Shown here piece by piece: positions 11,589-22,950 of a stretch of 64,000 bases of DNA (positions are counted from its first letter, which is position 1; each line of letters starts with the position of its first letter). The position numbers were made by a program, and so were the translations under genes. This stretch comes from Ctena decussata (lineage: Eukaryota > Mollusca > Bivalvia > Lucinida > Lucinidae). The notes under the pieces were generated by a model. It made no database searches. It had not been told where the DNA came from and saw only the letters and a list, made by a program, of their open reading frames with translations. The stretch is taken from assembly GCA_963989385.1 (NCBI GenBank), contig OZ022515.1, positions 13,238,803 to 13,302,802 on the forward strand, given 5' to 3'.

Positions 11589-11728
11589 TTTTGCCACATT
11601 AGGCATCGCACCGTTGTTGTGTATATAGCTACTTTTCCAGTTTTGACATAGCCTACGATTCGATCGCAGTTTGTACTATTTCAGAAAAGAAACATTTTGT
11701 TATGTTTTTCTCCCTTTGGGGAAACCTA

Positions 11729-13878
11729 TGTTACGAAATGAATCAGATCGTCGACTTTGTCGTTGAAATTATTTTAATCCTTTCAATCAGTAGGGCTACA
11801 GTTTTTAGGGTAACTGTGGTAATAAGACCTTTACGGAAATTGTGGCTAGATCATGCATGGATTATTTGTAAATACCTCACGTGACAGTTTTCACTGTACA
11901 GCGTGTTGCATGATTTGAAGGTGAATACTTACATGCTGAACTCGAGCCGCATGATTTAAAAGTGAGACGCATAGTATTTATATTCATAAATTATTATTGA
12001 AAATTTAGACGTGGCTTTTTAATTCTAAGACGAAGGATGTTATAGTGTCGTGTGCCTAGATTCAGTGTTAAGACCCTGAGGGGTAAGATTTTATTATATT
12101 TATTCAGAATAGTTTTGGCTAAGAATGAAAAAATGTGACTTCTGATTGATATGGTATGATCAGATGTATCGACTGATTTTGTTGAAAATGATCATGCTGC
12201 GCATGTATCGTATAATTTTGTTGATAATGATTATGCTGCGCATGGTATTTGTATAGAAGGAAGTTTTGTCAATTACGGAATAGTTTATAACACTGATGTT
12301 GGTTGCAATGGTGTGCGTCTATTTGACGTCGAGTGATGTCGGTTGCATTCATGTTATTCATGTGACGTCAGTTATATTCATGTTATTGCGACGTCAGCAC
12401 TTTTTATATTAGTTTCACGTATATGTGGCCTATAGAAGTAGATTGATTTGTAATGGAACTAATTTACATACTCGTGACGTCAATTGGCGTCATAGCATGC
12501 ACCGCATTAAGGGTTTTTTCCATATGTTATAATGGTAACATTTGGTCGTCATGCGTTTGATTTGCCTTCACTAGATGACATCATATGGTATGACATCATT
12601 GGCGTCATGATGTCAGATCAAACGTTATGATCCCAACTGTGTTAGAAACGCTTATTAAGTTATTATATTCTATGGCAAATGGTAATACGCTTAGTTTAAA
12701 GAAATGAATTAATACATATGCGAGTTAGATTTTTGGTAAATCAATTTAATGTAGATAGGTCATTGTTTAGATCATTCATGTTTTATGTGGGGTATGTGAT
12801 GATGATACCTGTTGACGTCAGTATACTTCTTGACAATGTTTGACGTCAGATCCTTCGACGCGCATGCGTGGTAGGATCTACGTTTCTTCATTGGCGGAAA
12901 GGGTAAGCACAGTTTTGGCTTTACATCGTGAGCGCGAGTTGTGTCTAGTGACACGGCTGGCGTGTGCACGTTATGCTCGGCATTCGTCGAGGGCGTTGTA
13001 CGGAATTTCCAAGACAGGCCTAAGTCTTACGTATTGTTATTATGTAGTTATAGTGCATCAAGTGTAAGTTCGTTATTTTTAGGCACTTCAAGTCCGGCAG
13101 TCAGCTGTTTGGGTTTAGAGCCACGTCTCACATGGAGATTCTACATACATCTCCAGCTTAATACTAACCCGGGTAGAGGCAAAATCACAACGCCACGTGC
13201 TCAAGAGTCCTAGCAAAGGCGGGACGCACGTTTACTAGGCGAAGTCGGCTGATATTGTGGAGGTGATTGTCTACTGAAAGTGTGGGACGAGGTGAACCAG
13301 TAGTGTTCGACCACTAGGGTGTTTCCCATAATATATAGACTGGTCCCTGGTACGATCCAGGGAGCGACCAGTATATTAGTGCGCGCGTGATATGATATAA
13401 GTGGGTGTTTCCCATAATACATGGACTGGCCCATGGTAGGATCCAGGGAGCGACCAGTATAACTCAGCCGGCACAAGGCCTTATTTTTTGTGAGCTCAGT
13501 TAACGTTTTTTGTTCTTTGTATTTTCCTTTAGTTCATGGCGCTGAGCCGAGTACGGTGTTGACGTCAGACGGTAATCTATTTGTGTATCGTACGCAAATC
13601 GATTACAGATTTGAAACAAACACCTTACTTGGGCCAGCGACATGAACTGGTACGTGTTGTATTTTATTGTAATTGTGACAGTTGTAAATTGTATTGTCTG
13701 TATATAGAATTTACATTACTATATGTATAAACACCGAAAATTCTAACGTTGTTAGAGTCTCCTTGTTAATGTAATACACTGGTCAATAACTCCTTAACCG
13801 GAAGTCACCCTCCGCTGTTCTGGCGACGCATAAGGCTCTACACCCGTGTCAACCGTGTGTAAAACCTTCTGCGTAACA
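11729..13878 (+). repeat. 3' LTR
   Basis: 2150-bp LTR matching 4054-6195, starting TGTTACGAAA after a weak polypurine stretch (GGGGAAA at 11718-11724) and ending GCGTAACA. Five perfect TGACGTCA sites remain (12363, 12475, 12813, 12841, 13560); the copy at the position equivalent to 4660 has mutated. Confidence 0.92.
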
Positions 13879-13883
13879 CTCAT

Positions 13884-13894
13884 GTCTTGGCTCA
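13884..13894. mobile_element. MITE family M, copy B (right end)
   Basis: GTCTTGGCTCA, the missing terminus of the MITE begun at 3836, left on the far side of the LTR element. It is separated by only TA from the next MITE. Confidence 0.65.
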
Positions 13895-13896
13895 TA

Positions 13897-14134
13897 TGAG
13901 CCTCGACGTGAGAAAACCAACAATGTGGTTGTGCGCCCAGTGCAGACTCAGATCAGCCTGGGCATCCGCCTGGTCCGCTCAGACTTTTTGCTGAGCACTT
14001 AAATGGTAGCTAAGGGTCTAAGCTACTTTCATGCAGACAGTGAAGACTCTGATCAGACTGGGCGGATGCCCAGGCTGATTTGAGTCTGCGCTGGGCGCAA
14101 AACCACATTGTTGGTTTTCTCGCGTCGCGGCTCA
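13897..14134. mobile_element. MITE family M, copy C
   Basis: Full-length palindrome TGAGCCTCGACGTGAG...CGTCGCGGCTCA flanked by TA on both sides. It abuts copy B (TA between them) on one side, and on the other lies 13 nt from the end of the open frame of the GPCR-like exon 2. Confidence 0.8.
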
Positions 14135-14147
14135 TATATCCGATTTC

Positions 14148-14942
14148 TTAGTTCTTTGTCTTCCACAGAGCAAGATGAATACAAAAGCATAAAACCATCT
14201 GTGAAATCGTTACAGGGTCATTTGACAATGTGTTTCCGAATGACAGCGACGGACTGCTTAGATATTCATCCACGCACAACCTGGCCTGCAGTTCAGCTGT
14301 AAGGTAGAAGTCGGACACAGACACCACTGCAGAAGTAGCATTGATAATTATCTGCCCGTCTCTTTTGGTAAATTCGTTTTCATCAAGTTGTACTTGTTTG
14401 CAGAACAACAAAGGTGACATTTCTTGATAAAGCCCACGTTTAAAAACACGGTCCTCGACTGAAAATTCCAAGTCAAATTCGAGTTGGTTCTTCGGATCAA
14501 AAGCAGACACAAATCGGTAGTTGATGCGCTTGAGCGATATTTCCCTCACAAGTCCTACCAAATACTTGTTTCCATTGATTGTTACCTTCAGAAATACGTC
14601 AGTATATAAGTAGTCTAATAACGGTTTTAGAGTTTCTTTCGTGTCGTAGCCACCGTCAGAACTAACTGACGCCAAATAAAGGTAACAAGAATTCGTCCAA
14701 TTCCGTGGTCGGAATGAAGCAAGTATCGTAACATTGACATGTCTTATAGACTTATCCATTGCTTTTCGTAAGGCTTTACGGAAATCGGCTAGCTCATCAG
14801 TAGAAGGATACAAACTACCTGGTTCAGCTGTGACTTTTAACTTTAGTAGCACGTGCATGCCAGAGACAGTTGCCATTATTTCGGTGCAGCTACAGCCAAT
14901 GAACAGCGACCCAGGAGGGCAATACACTGGTCTGCATTTCTC
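14148..14942 (-). CDS. GPCR-like ectodomain, exon 2 (membrane part missing)
   Basis: Open from a good acceptor (CTTTATCTTCAG at 14943-14954) for 264 codons, phase 0 like the donor of exon 1 at 23783. Begins EKCRPVYCPPGSLFIGCSC. Later comes a conserved-looking block LLFCKQVQLDENEF..., ending near ARLCVDEYL, then SPSLSFGNTLSNDP and a short hydrophobic run MVLCFCIHLAL before a stop. In family-B-like GPCRs of molluscs a C..V.L...E block of this type directly precedes the first membrane helix, so the frame appears to end inside or just before TM1, 13 nt from MITE copy C. No convincing donor was identified. Either the gene is truncated by the insertion, or an unrecognised donor leads to exons beyond the left edge. 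Family assignment rests on pattern memory, not a search. Confidence 0.5.
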   Translation of the reverse strand, partial: EKCRPVYCPPGSLFIGCSCTEIMATVSGMHVLLKLKVTAEPGSLYPSTDELADFRKALRKAMDKSIRHVNVTILASFRPRNWTNSCYLYLASVSSDGGYDTKETLKPLLDYLYTDVFLKVTINGNKYLVGLVREISLKRINYRFVSAFDPKNQLEFDLEFSVEDRVFKRGLYQEMSPLLFCKQVQLDENEFTKRDGQIIINATSAVVSVSDFYLTAELQARLCVDEYLSSPSLSFGNTLSNDPVTISQMVLCFCIHLALWKTKN

Positions 14943-15110
14943 CTGAAGATAAAGTGACATACATTAGAGAATAGTGATACAGGAGGGCAATATACTGGTC
15001 TGCATGTCTCCTGAAGATAAAGTGACATACATTAGAGATCAGCTATATAGGAGGGCACAATAAACTGGTCTGCATTTCCTCTGAAGAAAGAGGGCATACA
15101 ATTACCCATC
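14912..15110 (-). repeat. Splice acceptor and exon start triplicated in tandem (68-bp period)
   Basis: Three tandem copies (from about 14912, 14980 and 15048) each hold the pyrimidine-AG acceptor and the first ~31 nt of exon 2 (encoding KCRPVY). The inner one at 14942/14943 is continuous with the exon frame; the outer two have their AG at 15010/15011 and 15080/15081. Because 68 is not a multiple of three, use of an outer acceptor with read-through would shift the frame. Confidence 0.8.
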
Positions 15111-15145
15111 AATGCCTAGTGAACTATTGCGTATTTTTCAACTGG

Positions 15146-15360
15146 AGGGGTGGTCGGGTAGTGCGATGGTGCGGCGTGTAACTTCCAGTGCCGGGGTGTC
15201 CTACTGATTTGATTAGTAGTAGGGCAAGGGTCTACTGTGCTTGCAGTAGGTGCGGGTGGGGTTCTATGGACAATTTTCCTGTCGTCTATCACTTCTCTTT
15301 TTTTTCTCCCTCCCTCTGGGAGACGCCCGATATAGACTGCAATTCTGTCTCAAAAGGCCG
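15146..15360 (+). repeat. Dispersed repeat family R2, copy 1
   Basis: GGTGGTCGGGTAGTGCGATGG ... CTGTGCTTGCAGTAGGTGCG ... CCCTCTGGGAGACG. The same order of blocks appears at 34164-34285 (plus) and inverted at about 19300-19470 and 59790-60010. Short, noncoding, possibly SINE-like. Confidence 0.55.
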
Positions 15361-15631
15361 AGAATCCCAGAACAACCAACCAGTTTTTCAACTGAATGGG
15401 TCTATTGTCTAGGCCTGGGGCCGGTTTCATTAACATATCTTAGATCTGTTCTTAAGTTACAACTTAAGTTATAACTTAAGTAAAAAGTAAGAATGACTTA
15501 AGTTCGTACTTAAACTGGCCCCAGCACTCTTTGCCGTTTTCCGATTTGCAAGATATTAATGGATTAGTGTAAATTACCAACTTGAAGTTTAAAAATTCAG
15601 GCTTGATACACAGCTGAATACCCGATATTAT

Positions 15632-15842
15632 TGTGTCGTGATACGAGAAAACAAACAAAATAGCATGTGCATCCGCCCAGTCTGATCAGAGTGTTTGCTG
15701 TCCGCATGGAGCTACTTTAAACCATTGGCTACCCTCTAAGCGCAATGCGAAGACTCTGACCAGACTGGGCGGATGCCCAGGCTGATTTAAGTCTGCACTG
15801 GGCGCATATGCCACTTTGTTGGTTTTCTCGTGTCGTGGCTCA
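15632..15842. mobile_element. MITE family M, copy D (internally deleted)
   Basis: Starts TGTGTCGTGATACGAG and ends TCGTGTCGTGGCTCA. About 30 bp of the left arm (the GTGGTTGTGCGCCCAGCG block) are missing, so the palindrome is asymmetric. Confidence 0.7.
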
Positions 15843-15929
15843 ATATTATCATTTCAGTAGAAATGTGATGTCATATCTACAGTACTATCAACATAACGTC
15901 TTTTAAAGAATTTGTAAGGAATCGAAATA

Positions 15930-16169
15930 GATGGATGACTTGCGATTTACGTCCTTTTTTAACAGTATTTCAGTCGTATCAGGTTTAGGAAGGGTGATTA
16001 AAAAGGTTTTGTCCAGTTGAATTTAAATCTATAAAAGTTCCTTCGAGAGCAGAGAAAGCATTCAAAGCAGCAACATGGGCCATACTTGAACCCCTATGAT
16101 AATTAAAAAAACTACCGCCTCAAGGATTCGATCCCGAGACCGGTAGATCACTGAGCTACCTTGACTCCT
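15930..16169 (-). mobile_element. SINE family 1, copy 3
   Basis: Tail GATGGATGACTTGCGATTTA at left and tRNA-like head at right (GATTCGATCCCGAGACCGGT ... CTGAGCTACC read on plus). The middle is diverged from other copies. Confidence 0.65.
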
Positions 16170-16197
16170 ATAAGAAATAGAAGATATCGCTATAAAA

Positions 16198-16430
16198 TGA
16201 GCCGCGACACAATAAAAAAATGTGCCATGAGCGCCCAGCGAAGACTCAATCAGCCTGTTCTGATCAGAGTCTTCGCTTTGCGGTCAGAGGGTAGCTAATG
16301 GTCTAAGCTAGCACCATGCGGACATCCAATGCGGGCAGCGAAGACGGGCCAGACTGGGTGGATGCCAATTCTCGTCTGAGTCTTAGCTCGGCGCACATGC
16401 AGATTTGTTGGTTTTGTCTGTCGCGGCTCA
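16198..16430. mobile_element. MITE family M, copy E
   Basis: TGAGCCGCGACACAAT...TGTCGCGGCTCA, AA on both sides. More diverged in the middle than copies C, H or I. Confidence 0.7.
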
Positions 16431-16625
16431 AATGATTTTAAAAATACGATAAAGTAGATAAACGTGTTTTAGTAACATAAAAATAGCAACTGTCATTTAG
16501 AGGATAACTGAACTCAAAATTGTCATTTGGGGAGATAAATCATAGGTTTTATGAATAGAGATTACGTTTTACGACAATGCACTAGCAGAGCCGGCATAAT
16601 TATCCCCATTCAAAAGCACTTTTAC

Positions 16626-17530
16626 AAAGGACCTGGTATGATAAGGCCCATATTTGGCCCCCAGAAAACTCATTTTTCAAAAGTCTTATTTCCATTATAA
16701 AAATGTATTCATATGAAAGTTAAAACCTTGAATGTAACAGCAAACACAAAATTAACCAGTTCATGCACAAAATATTTGTGATATTTGTGCTGCACATACC
16801 CATACCCCCAGCGGATTCTGACGAAAATGACGAATTTGGTAGCCTTTGTGGCTTTCAAAATATATGAGCCCGGCCTCCAGCACATTTAATATTTTGTATA
16901 CAGATAAATTTTTAATATATTTACATACCTTGAAAATATTAAATGTGCTGGAGACCGGGCTCAATGTTTATTTTTAACTTTTTGTTACCAAACGGCCAGC
17001 GTTTGTAACATTTTCCCAGCGTTCTCAACATAAAAACGCCCATATCTCCGCTCATAGACAAAATAAACATATGTTGTGGGTATTCATTTTCTTAGTAAGA
17101 ACACAAGGAATAATCTGGTATACATTTCATTTTGATCTCTTGGAGATTTTTTGGTTAGCGTCTCTGGACTTGCAAACTTGAGTGGGTGGGGTACCTGGAG
17201 AGGCCTTGTGTAGTGCACAGGTAATTAGCAGTGCAATCTTACATATAAGCATTTCATCAAAAGCCTATTGTTAAGAGCTTTCCAAAGTTACTGTAAATGA
17301 CTTATTTCTTTGAAGGAAAATGTATTAAACTCAAATTTTCTCGCAATTTTCCTTCATTTTATTGAAACAACGTAGGCATGTCAGAAATCATGTTATTCTG
17401 AGAATTAAAAAACACGAAACTATTATTTCTGCTTGTTCCCATACGCACAAATAATAAGCAATAGAAACCATGCATTTTTAAGATATTTTGAATGGGGGCC
17501 GAAAACGGCCCTTATCATACCAGGTCCTTT
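16626..17530. mobile_element. Non-autonomous inverted-repeat element, 905 bp
   Basis: Terminal inverted repeats AAAGGACCTGGTATGATAAG (left) and CTTATCATACCAGGTCCTTT (right), continuing with GGCCC..GGCCCCC on both ends. It holds no ORF of significance. An internal fold-back lies at 16866-16972. No clear target duplication. The TIR start AAAGGACC is shared with the element at 29816-32632. Confidence 0.75.
16866..16972. repeat. Internal fold-back, about 107 bp
   Basis: GAGCCCGGCCTCCAGCACAT and its inverse ATGTGCTGGAGACCGGGCTC flank a loop; the arms extend through TTAATATT. Nested in the 16626-17530 element. Confidence 0.75.
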
Positions 17531-18535
17531 TCACCTCCCAAAGTGCACTAATTTGCTTCCAAAGCCAGCGCTTTCAGCAACGTAAAACCAAACGCCAGCC
17601 AGTGAAAAGCGACGTTTTTTAATGACACTGGTTTTGCGACTATATTGGCGTTCGATCAGTGGTAGCCGCGTACCAGTGGTGGCCACTTGCGTTCTAAACT
17701 AGCAATTACGTGTTTTTGTGTCTCAGATTCGGTCATTTTGTAAAAGGAAACAGAACAAATGCCCACTAAAAAGATTGGTAAAATTCTGTGCCTAGGAGGC
17801 AAAAGGTCAACAATTTTCCCAAGCTACCGTCATATCAACATTATTGCATTGCCGGGGGACTATAACCCTTGATGCGCACATTAATAAAATACAGAAATAA
17901 ACATGTAGAAATTGCTGTATAAATGTTTACCCATTGCGAAGAAGGCATAACCTGCGACCAACCTGCAAAAAACATCTAAATTCTTGTAAGGCAAGAACAC
18001 GTGTTACCATTATTTATGTTTGTTTTCGACGTTATATGTAACGTGTGCATACGAAATGGGACATCACAGTTTTGAAGTCCGTTTCTGATAACTGTTTCTG
18101 TTGCTTATATTCTGCTTCTGCCAAACGCGCTAAAACGGTTAAAATGTGACAAAGACCACAGACTAACAACAACATGTCATCAAAGTTTAAACCGACGACA
18201 AGTTTTTGGAAAATGCATTTGCAACCTGATGGCCACCACTGGTATGCTACGTTCGTATTTTAATGTGTGTTGGTAGCCTAGTTTCAGGGGGTGTCACAGG
18301 CACAGTTTATAGTCCATTTCAATAAATAAATCAGTATTATTGCGACAGTTACTCCTAGTTTATTTAATCAAAATATAGATCACTGAACACAATATTTCGG
18401 TTACAAGATAAACAAAAATCGGCGACAATTGTAGCCTGCCAGTATATCACAGGGTATACTGTCACAAATTTGTGACGTTATCCAAGCAGACGTCGTGTTA
18501 TATTTGTAAGTCCACTAGAATAAAGCTTAAACTTT
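17531..18535. other. Intronic AT-rich stretch
   Basis: No gene recognised. CCAGTGGTGGCCA at about 17671 and its inverse TGGCCACCACTGG at about 18231 could be ends of a roughly 570-bp inverted-repeat element, but the match is only about 13 bp. Confidence 0.3.
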
Positions 18536-19250
18536 TGCTTGGTCCACCGGGGCTCAACTGGTGACCTTCTTTTGCTTCAGATTTCCAGTGGGGTTGTTTG
18601 GCAGGACAGGGATCTCCACCTGTCAGACGGCCCGTTGTATCTGTTGAGTCCTCGTCTTTGCTTCTTCATGGTGTTGAAATTTGATTTATGTGTTTACCGT
18701 GATGATTCATTGACGAGTTAGAGGGTTATCATGCGAACCGAACAACCAACTAAATGTTTTGTACCACTTCAGAAACTGAGGGTGAGGTTGGGCCTGTAAA
18801 ATCGATTTAAGCCCCCCAGTAATTCATTACTGACCGTTCCAAGGCGGTAGTTCTGTTGTGGTTCTTTGTTGCCTGTTTTTGGTGTCAGAGTTTCTGTGAT
18901 GTTTTACCTTATGTATGTTATTATTATTTTTGGTTCGGTTTGGGTTGCTGAGTGGCCACCTTTTGGGAACAAGCTGCTCACTCGGTTGGCCATATGTTCT
19001 CTGTATCTTGATTATTTGTAATCTTAGTTGTTTCCAACTATGGTTTGAGGGCTGGATTTGGATTTTGATTGTTTCGGTTCCTGGTCTTTGCATACTTTTT
19101 ACTTTTAAGTTTTACATTTAAATTCTTTCGCAAATCAGCCATGTATTCTTCAGGTGTCTAACTACTTACACATGTTATGGAATAACGGTTTATTAGGATT
19201 GTTTCCAAAAGATTTATATTTGATTAAGAAAACCTAGAAGAAGGCCCAGG
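18536..19250. other. Intronic stretch with old repeat fragments
   Basis: Short similarity around 18833-18870 (CCGTTCCAAGGCGGTAGTTC) to about 2466. Open frames here are short and show no family signature. Confidence 0.3.
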
Positions 19251-19299
19251 TCTTCTTTCCTCAGGATGTGATTGGTTTGTTGGTTAGTTGTTTTCGGTT

Positions 19300-19470
19300 T
19301 AGCGTTCCTTTTTGAGACAGTACTTCAGTCTATATCAAACCGTCTCCCAGACAGCGGGAGAACGATAACAGATGGCAGGCGAGAGAAAAAATGCCAAAAT
19401 AACTCCCATCCGCACTTACTGCAAGGACAGTAGGCCCTATCCAAATACACTCAAGAGAAGTAGAAACGCT
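19300..19470 (-). repeat. Dispersed repeat family R2, copy 2
   Basis: Inverted relative to copy 1: GTCTCCCAGACAGCGGGAGA followed by CCGCACTTACTGCAAGGACA. Same block order as at 59790-60010. Confidence 0.5.
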
Positions 19471-19949
19471 TCACTTTTTCAATGGCAAGTACATAGGGTA
19501 TTGTTTAAAATATTAGGTAGATATAATGGACCTTCTAGTTCACAACAAATGCTCACGAATTCAACTAGGTATTGTTTGAAATGATTATCAATTGAACAGA
19601 AGCGCATCCCAATAAGGCAAATGTCAGTATATGCTTACGTAAACGTCAGTTACCTTTTACGGTTTCACGGTCTCTAAATGTAATAATTCTTTTTTTTTAA
19701 AGAAATATCTGCGAAAAGACTGATTACATCTCATTTTCCTCAGGTGGAAACTTTTTCGGCAAAATAAGATGCTTTGTGTTCATCATTATCAACCAACAAA
19801 ACAGTGACAATGCAAACCTAAGAAAATCCTTTTGGCTAATGCATTATCAAGACTGGATCAGAAGATTTAATCTCATGGAAAGTAAATCATCTAGCGCATT
19901 TAATGACATAGGAAACTTCTGATATGACATGTTAAATTATTCTTAAACT

Positions 19950-20850
19950 AAGACTGACTTGTCATAACGACATGAATCTTAGCGGTGATTGGCTTCTATT
20001 CTTTTGAGTTGTTTTGGCTTTTTGTGGGTTCTTGCTGCATCGGACATCTCTTACCTGATGTCCTTGTTTGTCGCGTTTATCGAGACGCAGAGGTTGAGGT
20101 GACTCGATGGGGGACGCCTGCGCTCGCAGGTTAAAGGAAAACACTCACTAAAAATGCATGTTAGACTCAAATTAAAGATTCTAATAAAACATGCAATTTG
20201 TAGAAAATTTCACGATAATTGGACTTAAAATAAAAAAGATATGATAGTTTAAAGATATTAAAATGTTGAGTTGGGAACCAGCAAATCTTTGAGTTAATGA
20301 CGTCATAAACTCACAGTCAAAAATTTAAATCCTAAATAACTTTAGTTTGAAACAAACTGTAGATAAATGAAATGCATAAATCTATATTTTACTTCATAAA
20401 GAAACAATTAAAGCTAAATAATACTGTAAAAGTAAGCAATTTATGCTCTTATTCTAGATTTAAGTATTTATCACGTGACAGGAACTTCCAAAATGGCGGC
20501 CTCCGAGACCGCCACTTTGAATTTTTTTAAATCTTCATATCTTTCTTATTTTAAATCCGATTGTCATGAAATTTTCATCAAATTTAATAACTAATCAAGA
20601 TCTATAATTTGAAGTCTAATCATATTTAAGGGAGTGTTTTCCTTTAATATGCAGACGTCTCTTACCTGATGTCTGCAGCTGTCTCGTGGAATGCGACAGT
20701 AAGTATGGCTCGGAGAGGGATGCTTGTACCTGCCAAGACCTGCCTTCATATCTTTTCTTTCAAACGTTTGGGATTTAGCGACACTGAGGAAGTTAAGTGT
20801 GGAGACGCGCGTTTGTCGCACTCAGCTTGGTTTGAATATTTATATTAGAA
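19950..20850 (+). repeat. Paralogous repeat P, copy 1 (interrupted)
   Basis: The left part (TGACTTGTCATAACGACATG ... GGGGGACGCCTGCGCTCGCAGG, 19950-20130) and right part (GCAGACGTCTCTTACCTGATGTCTGCAGCTGTCTCG ..., from 20648) match the uninterrupted copy at 21044-21440. The element at 20135-20643 splits them. Confidence 0.75.
20135..20643. mobile_element. TTAA-flanked inverted-repeat MITE, 509 bp
   Basis: TIRs AGGAAAACACTC (20135) and GAGTGTTTTCCT (ending 20643), each bordered by TTAA (20131-20134 and 20644-20647). The related empty site at about 21216-21230 (GCAGGTTAGCACGCAGGC) shows the state before insertion. TTAA duplication is typical of piggyBac and Kolobok superfamilies; no transposase is present. 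Confidence 0.8.
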
Positions 20851-21043
20851 CCAATGAGCCGATATCACTGCTTGTGGATAATTTGTCCCCGAGGATATCA
20901 TCAACCCAGTTAGTCAGTGTTTCAGTGTTGGTTCTGGTACTCAGGTATTGGGGTGACTACTTCTTACTGATTCAAAAACATTTGTTCTTTATTCAATTTG
21001 ATATACATGTATATCTGTTAGAATTTCTAAATAATTATAAAAC

Positions 21044-21440
21044 TAAAACTGACTTGTCATAACGACATGAATCTTAGCGGAGATTGGCTTCCATTCTTTT
21101 GAGTTGTTTTGGCTTTTTGCGGGTTCTTGCTGTATCGAACATCTCTTACCTGATGTCTTTCTCGAGACGAAAAGGTTGAGGTGACTCGATGGGGGACGCC
21201 TGCGCTCGCAGGTTAGCACGCAGGCGTCTCTTATCTGATGTCTGCAGCTGTCTCGCGGAATGCGACAGTAAGTGTGGCTCGGAGAAGGATGCTCTTTGCA
21301 TGCCGAGAATTGCCATCATATCTTTTCTTTCAAAGTTTTGGAGTTTAGCGACACTGAGGAAATAAAGTGCGGGGATGCGCGTCTGCCGCACTAGGTTTGG
21401 TATGAATATATTTGTATTAGCAATGAAGTAAGCCTTGGAA
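21044..21440 (+). repeat. Paralogous repeat P, copy 2 (uninterrupted)
   Basis: Direct repeat of copy 1 about 1.1 kb downstream, without the TTAA element. The two copies differ by scattered substitutions and short indels. Confidence 0.75.
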
Positions 21441-21834
21441 TGTTCACTAATAAAATACATCGGGCTTTTACATGTTTTATTGGATCCAATCCCTCGCAAC
21501 TACTTCTGCAATGTTTCAAACATTTCGTAAGTTGTTATGTCCGCATAAAAGATGTTTTAAATATGTTCATATTGAGCATGTCCAGACCAATTTCCACATG
21601 GCATGTCATATCAGAGAATGCATAATTTACTAAGCCAATAAGCTAAAGTCGTGACTAATCTCTTTTTCCCGTTTTGTTAAACCTGTTCATGAACACTTTA
21701 GGACCAGAGGACATCTCTGTGTTCTTTAAATTAACTGTCTAAAATATTTGACATTTAACGTCACTGTTTCTCAATATATAATGTCGTTTTTTTTCGCACC
21801 TGCCTTAGCAATGTGCGATATAGGCGTCCGGTTT

Positions 21835-22950
21835 TCCGTCCGTCCGTCCGTCCGTTCACAATTGACGTCGACCCTAGAATTTAAGTCCATTTAAAAGACT
21901 TTTTCTCTGAAATCACTGCATCTTGGGTTCTCAAATTACACACGCAGCATGATCAGACTGCATGGCTTCAGAATGATAAAATCCAAGTTGGCCGCCGTTA
22001 CTAAAAATAGCAAAACCAATATTGATCATCTTTTTCTCCAGAATCACTTGGTATATTTGGCTGAGATTTTGCATGGATCACTAGTGGGACTTCGCATTCA
22101 GAACTATCAAAATGAACAAAAATCTATAGCGGAATTAGGTCACAGTGACCTTACGTCGACCATAGAATAATTTACGTCGAGCCAAGCATTTACGTCAATT
22201 CAAAGACTTATTCTCTGAAACCATCGCATCCATGGTTCTAAAATTTCACATGCAGCATGATCAGCCTGCAGGGCTTTAGAATGATAAAATTCAGCCGGTT
22301 GGACAATCCAAGATGGCCACCGTTACTAAAAATAAGAAAACCAATGAAATCAACTTTTTCTCCAGAACCACTTTATGGGACCTTGGTATACTGAATTATC
22401 AAAATAAAAAATCTGTAGTGGAATTAGGCCACAGTGACCTTGCGTCGACCCAAGAATAATTTACGTCGACCCTAGCATTTAAGTCCATCCAAAAGACCCA
22501 TTCTCTGAAACCACTGCACCTATGTTTCTTAAACTTCATGAGCAGCTTTATCAGACTGTAAGGCTTCAGAATGATAAAATTCAGCCTGGTCGAGAATCCA
22601 AGATGGCCGCTGTTACTAAAAATAGCAAAACCAATAAAATCATCTGTTTCTCCACAACCACTTGGTATATTTGGCTGAAATTTTGCATGAAGAATATGCC
22701 GGACCTTGTTTTCAGAATTATCAAAATAAACAAAATCTGTAGCAGAGTTAGGTCACAGTGACCTTCTTTCTATTTACAAGTCCACTTTTGCTAAAATGCC
22801 AATATCTTACGAAATACTAAACAGATATCAGTCAAATTCTATCAGAATGATCAACAAATGGAGTTCTTTAAAATTTATGTGACCGGGCAGCCCAAGATAG
22901 CCATCGGCTGCTGTTACTAAAACTAGCAAAATGAAAATTCTCAAGAGCTT
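21835..22950 (+). repeat. Degenerate tandem array, about 300-bp unit, three to four copies
   Basis: Starts after GTCCGTCCGTCCGTCCGT (21838). Unit marks recur: ATTTACGTCGA / CTGCA / TTCAGAATGATAAAAT / CCAAG.TGGCCGC.GTTACTAA / AGGTCACAGTGACCTT at about 21880, 22190, 22470 and, weaker, 22770. The small open frames in it come from repeats of the same noncoding unit. Confidence 0.7.

Larger units (their letters stand above)
4054..13878 (+). mobile_element. Ty3/gypsy-type LTR retrotransposon, Gmr1-like pol order, degenerate
   Basis: A complete 9825-bp element. Two long LTRs (4054-6195 and 11729-13878) start TGTTACGAAA and end GCGTAACA. A perfect 5-bp target duplication CTCAT lies at 4049-4053 and 13879-13883. 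Behind the 5' LTR is a primer site complementary to the tRNA-Leu 3' end. The internal region encodes, in order, Gag, protease (DTG), integrase (HHCC, DD35E, GPY/F-like), reverse transcriptase and RNase H. Integrase upstream of RT is the Ty1/copia-like order known from the Gmr1 group of Ty3/gypsy elements. All reading frames are broken by frameshifts and stops, so this copy is not autonomous. By eye the first 245 nt of the LTRs differ at about eleven positions, so the insertion is not recent. Confidence 0.92.
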
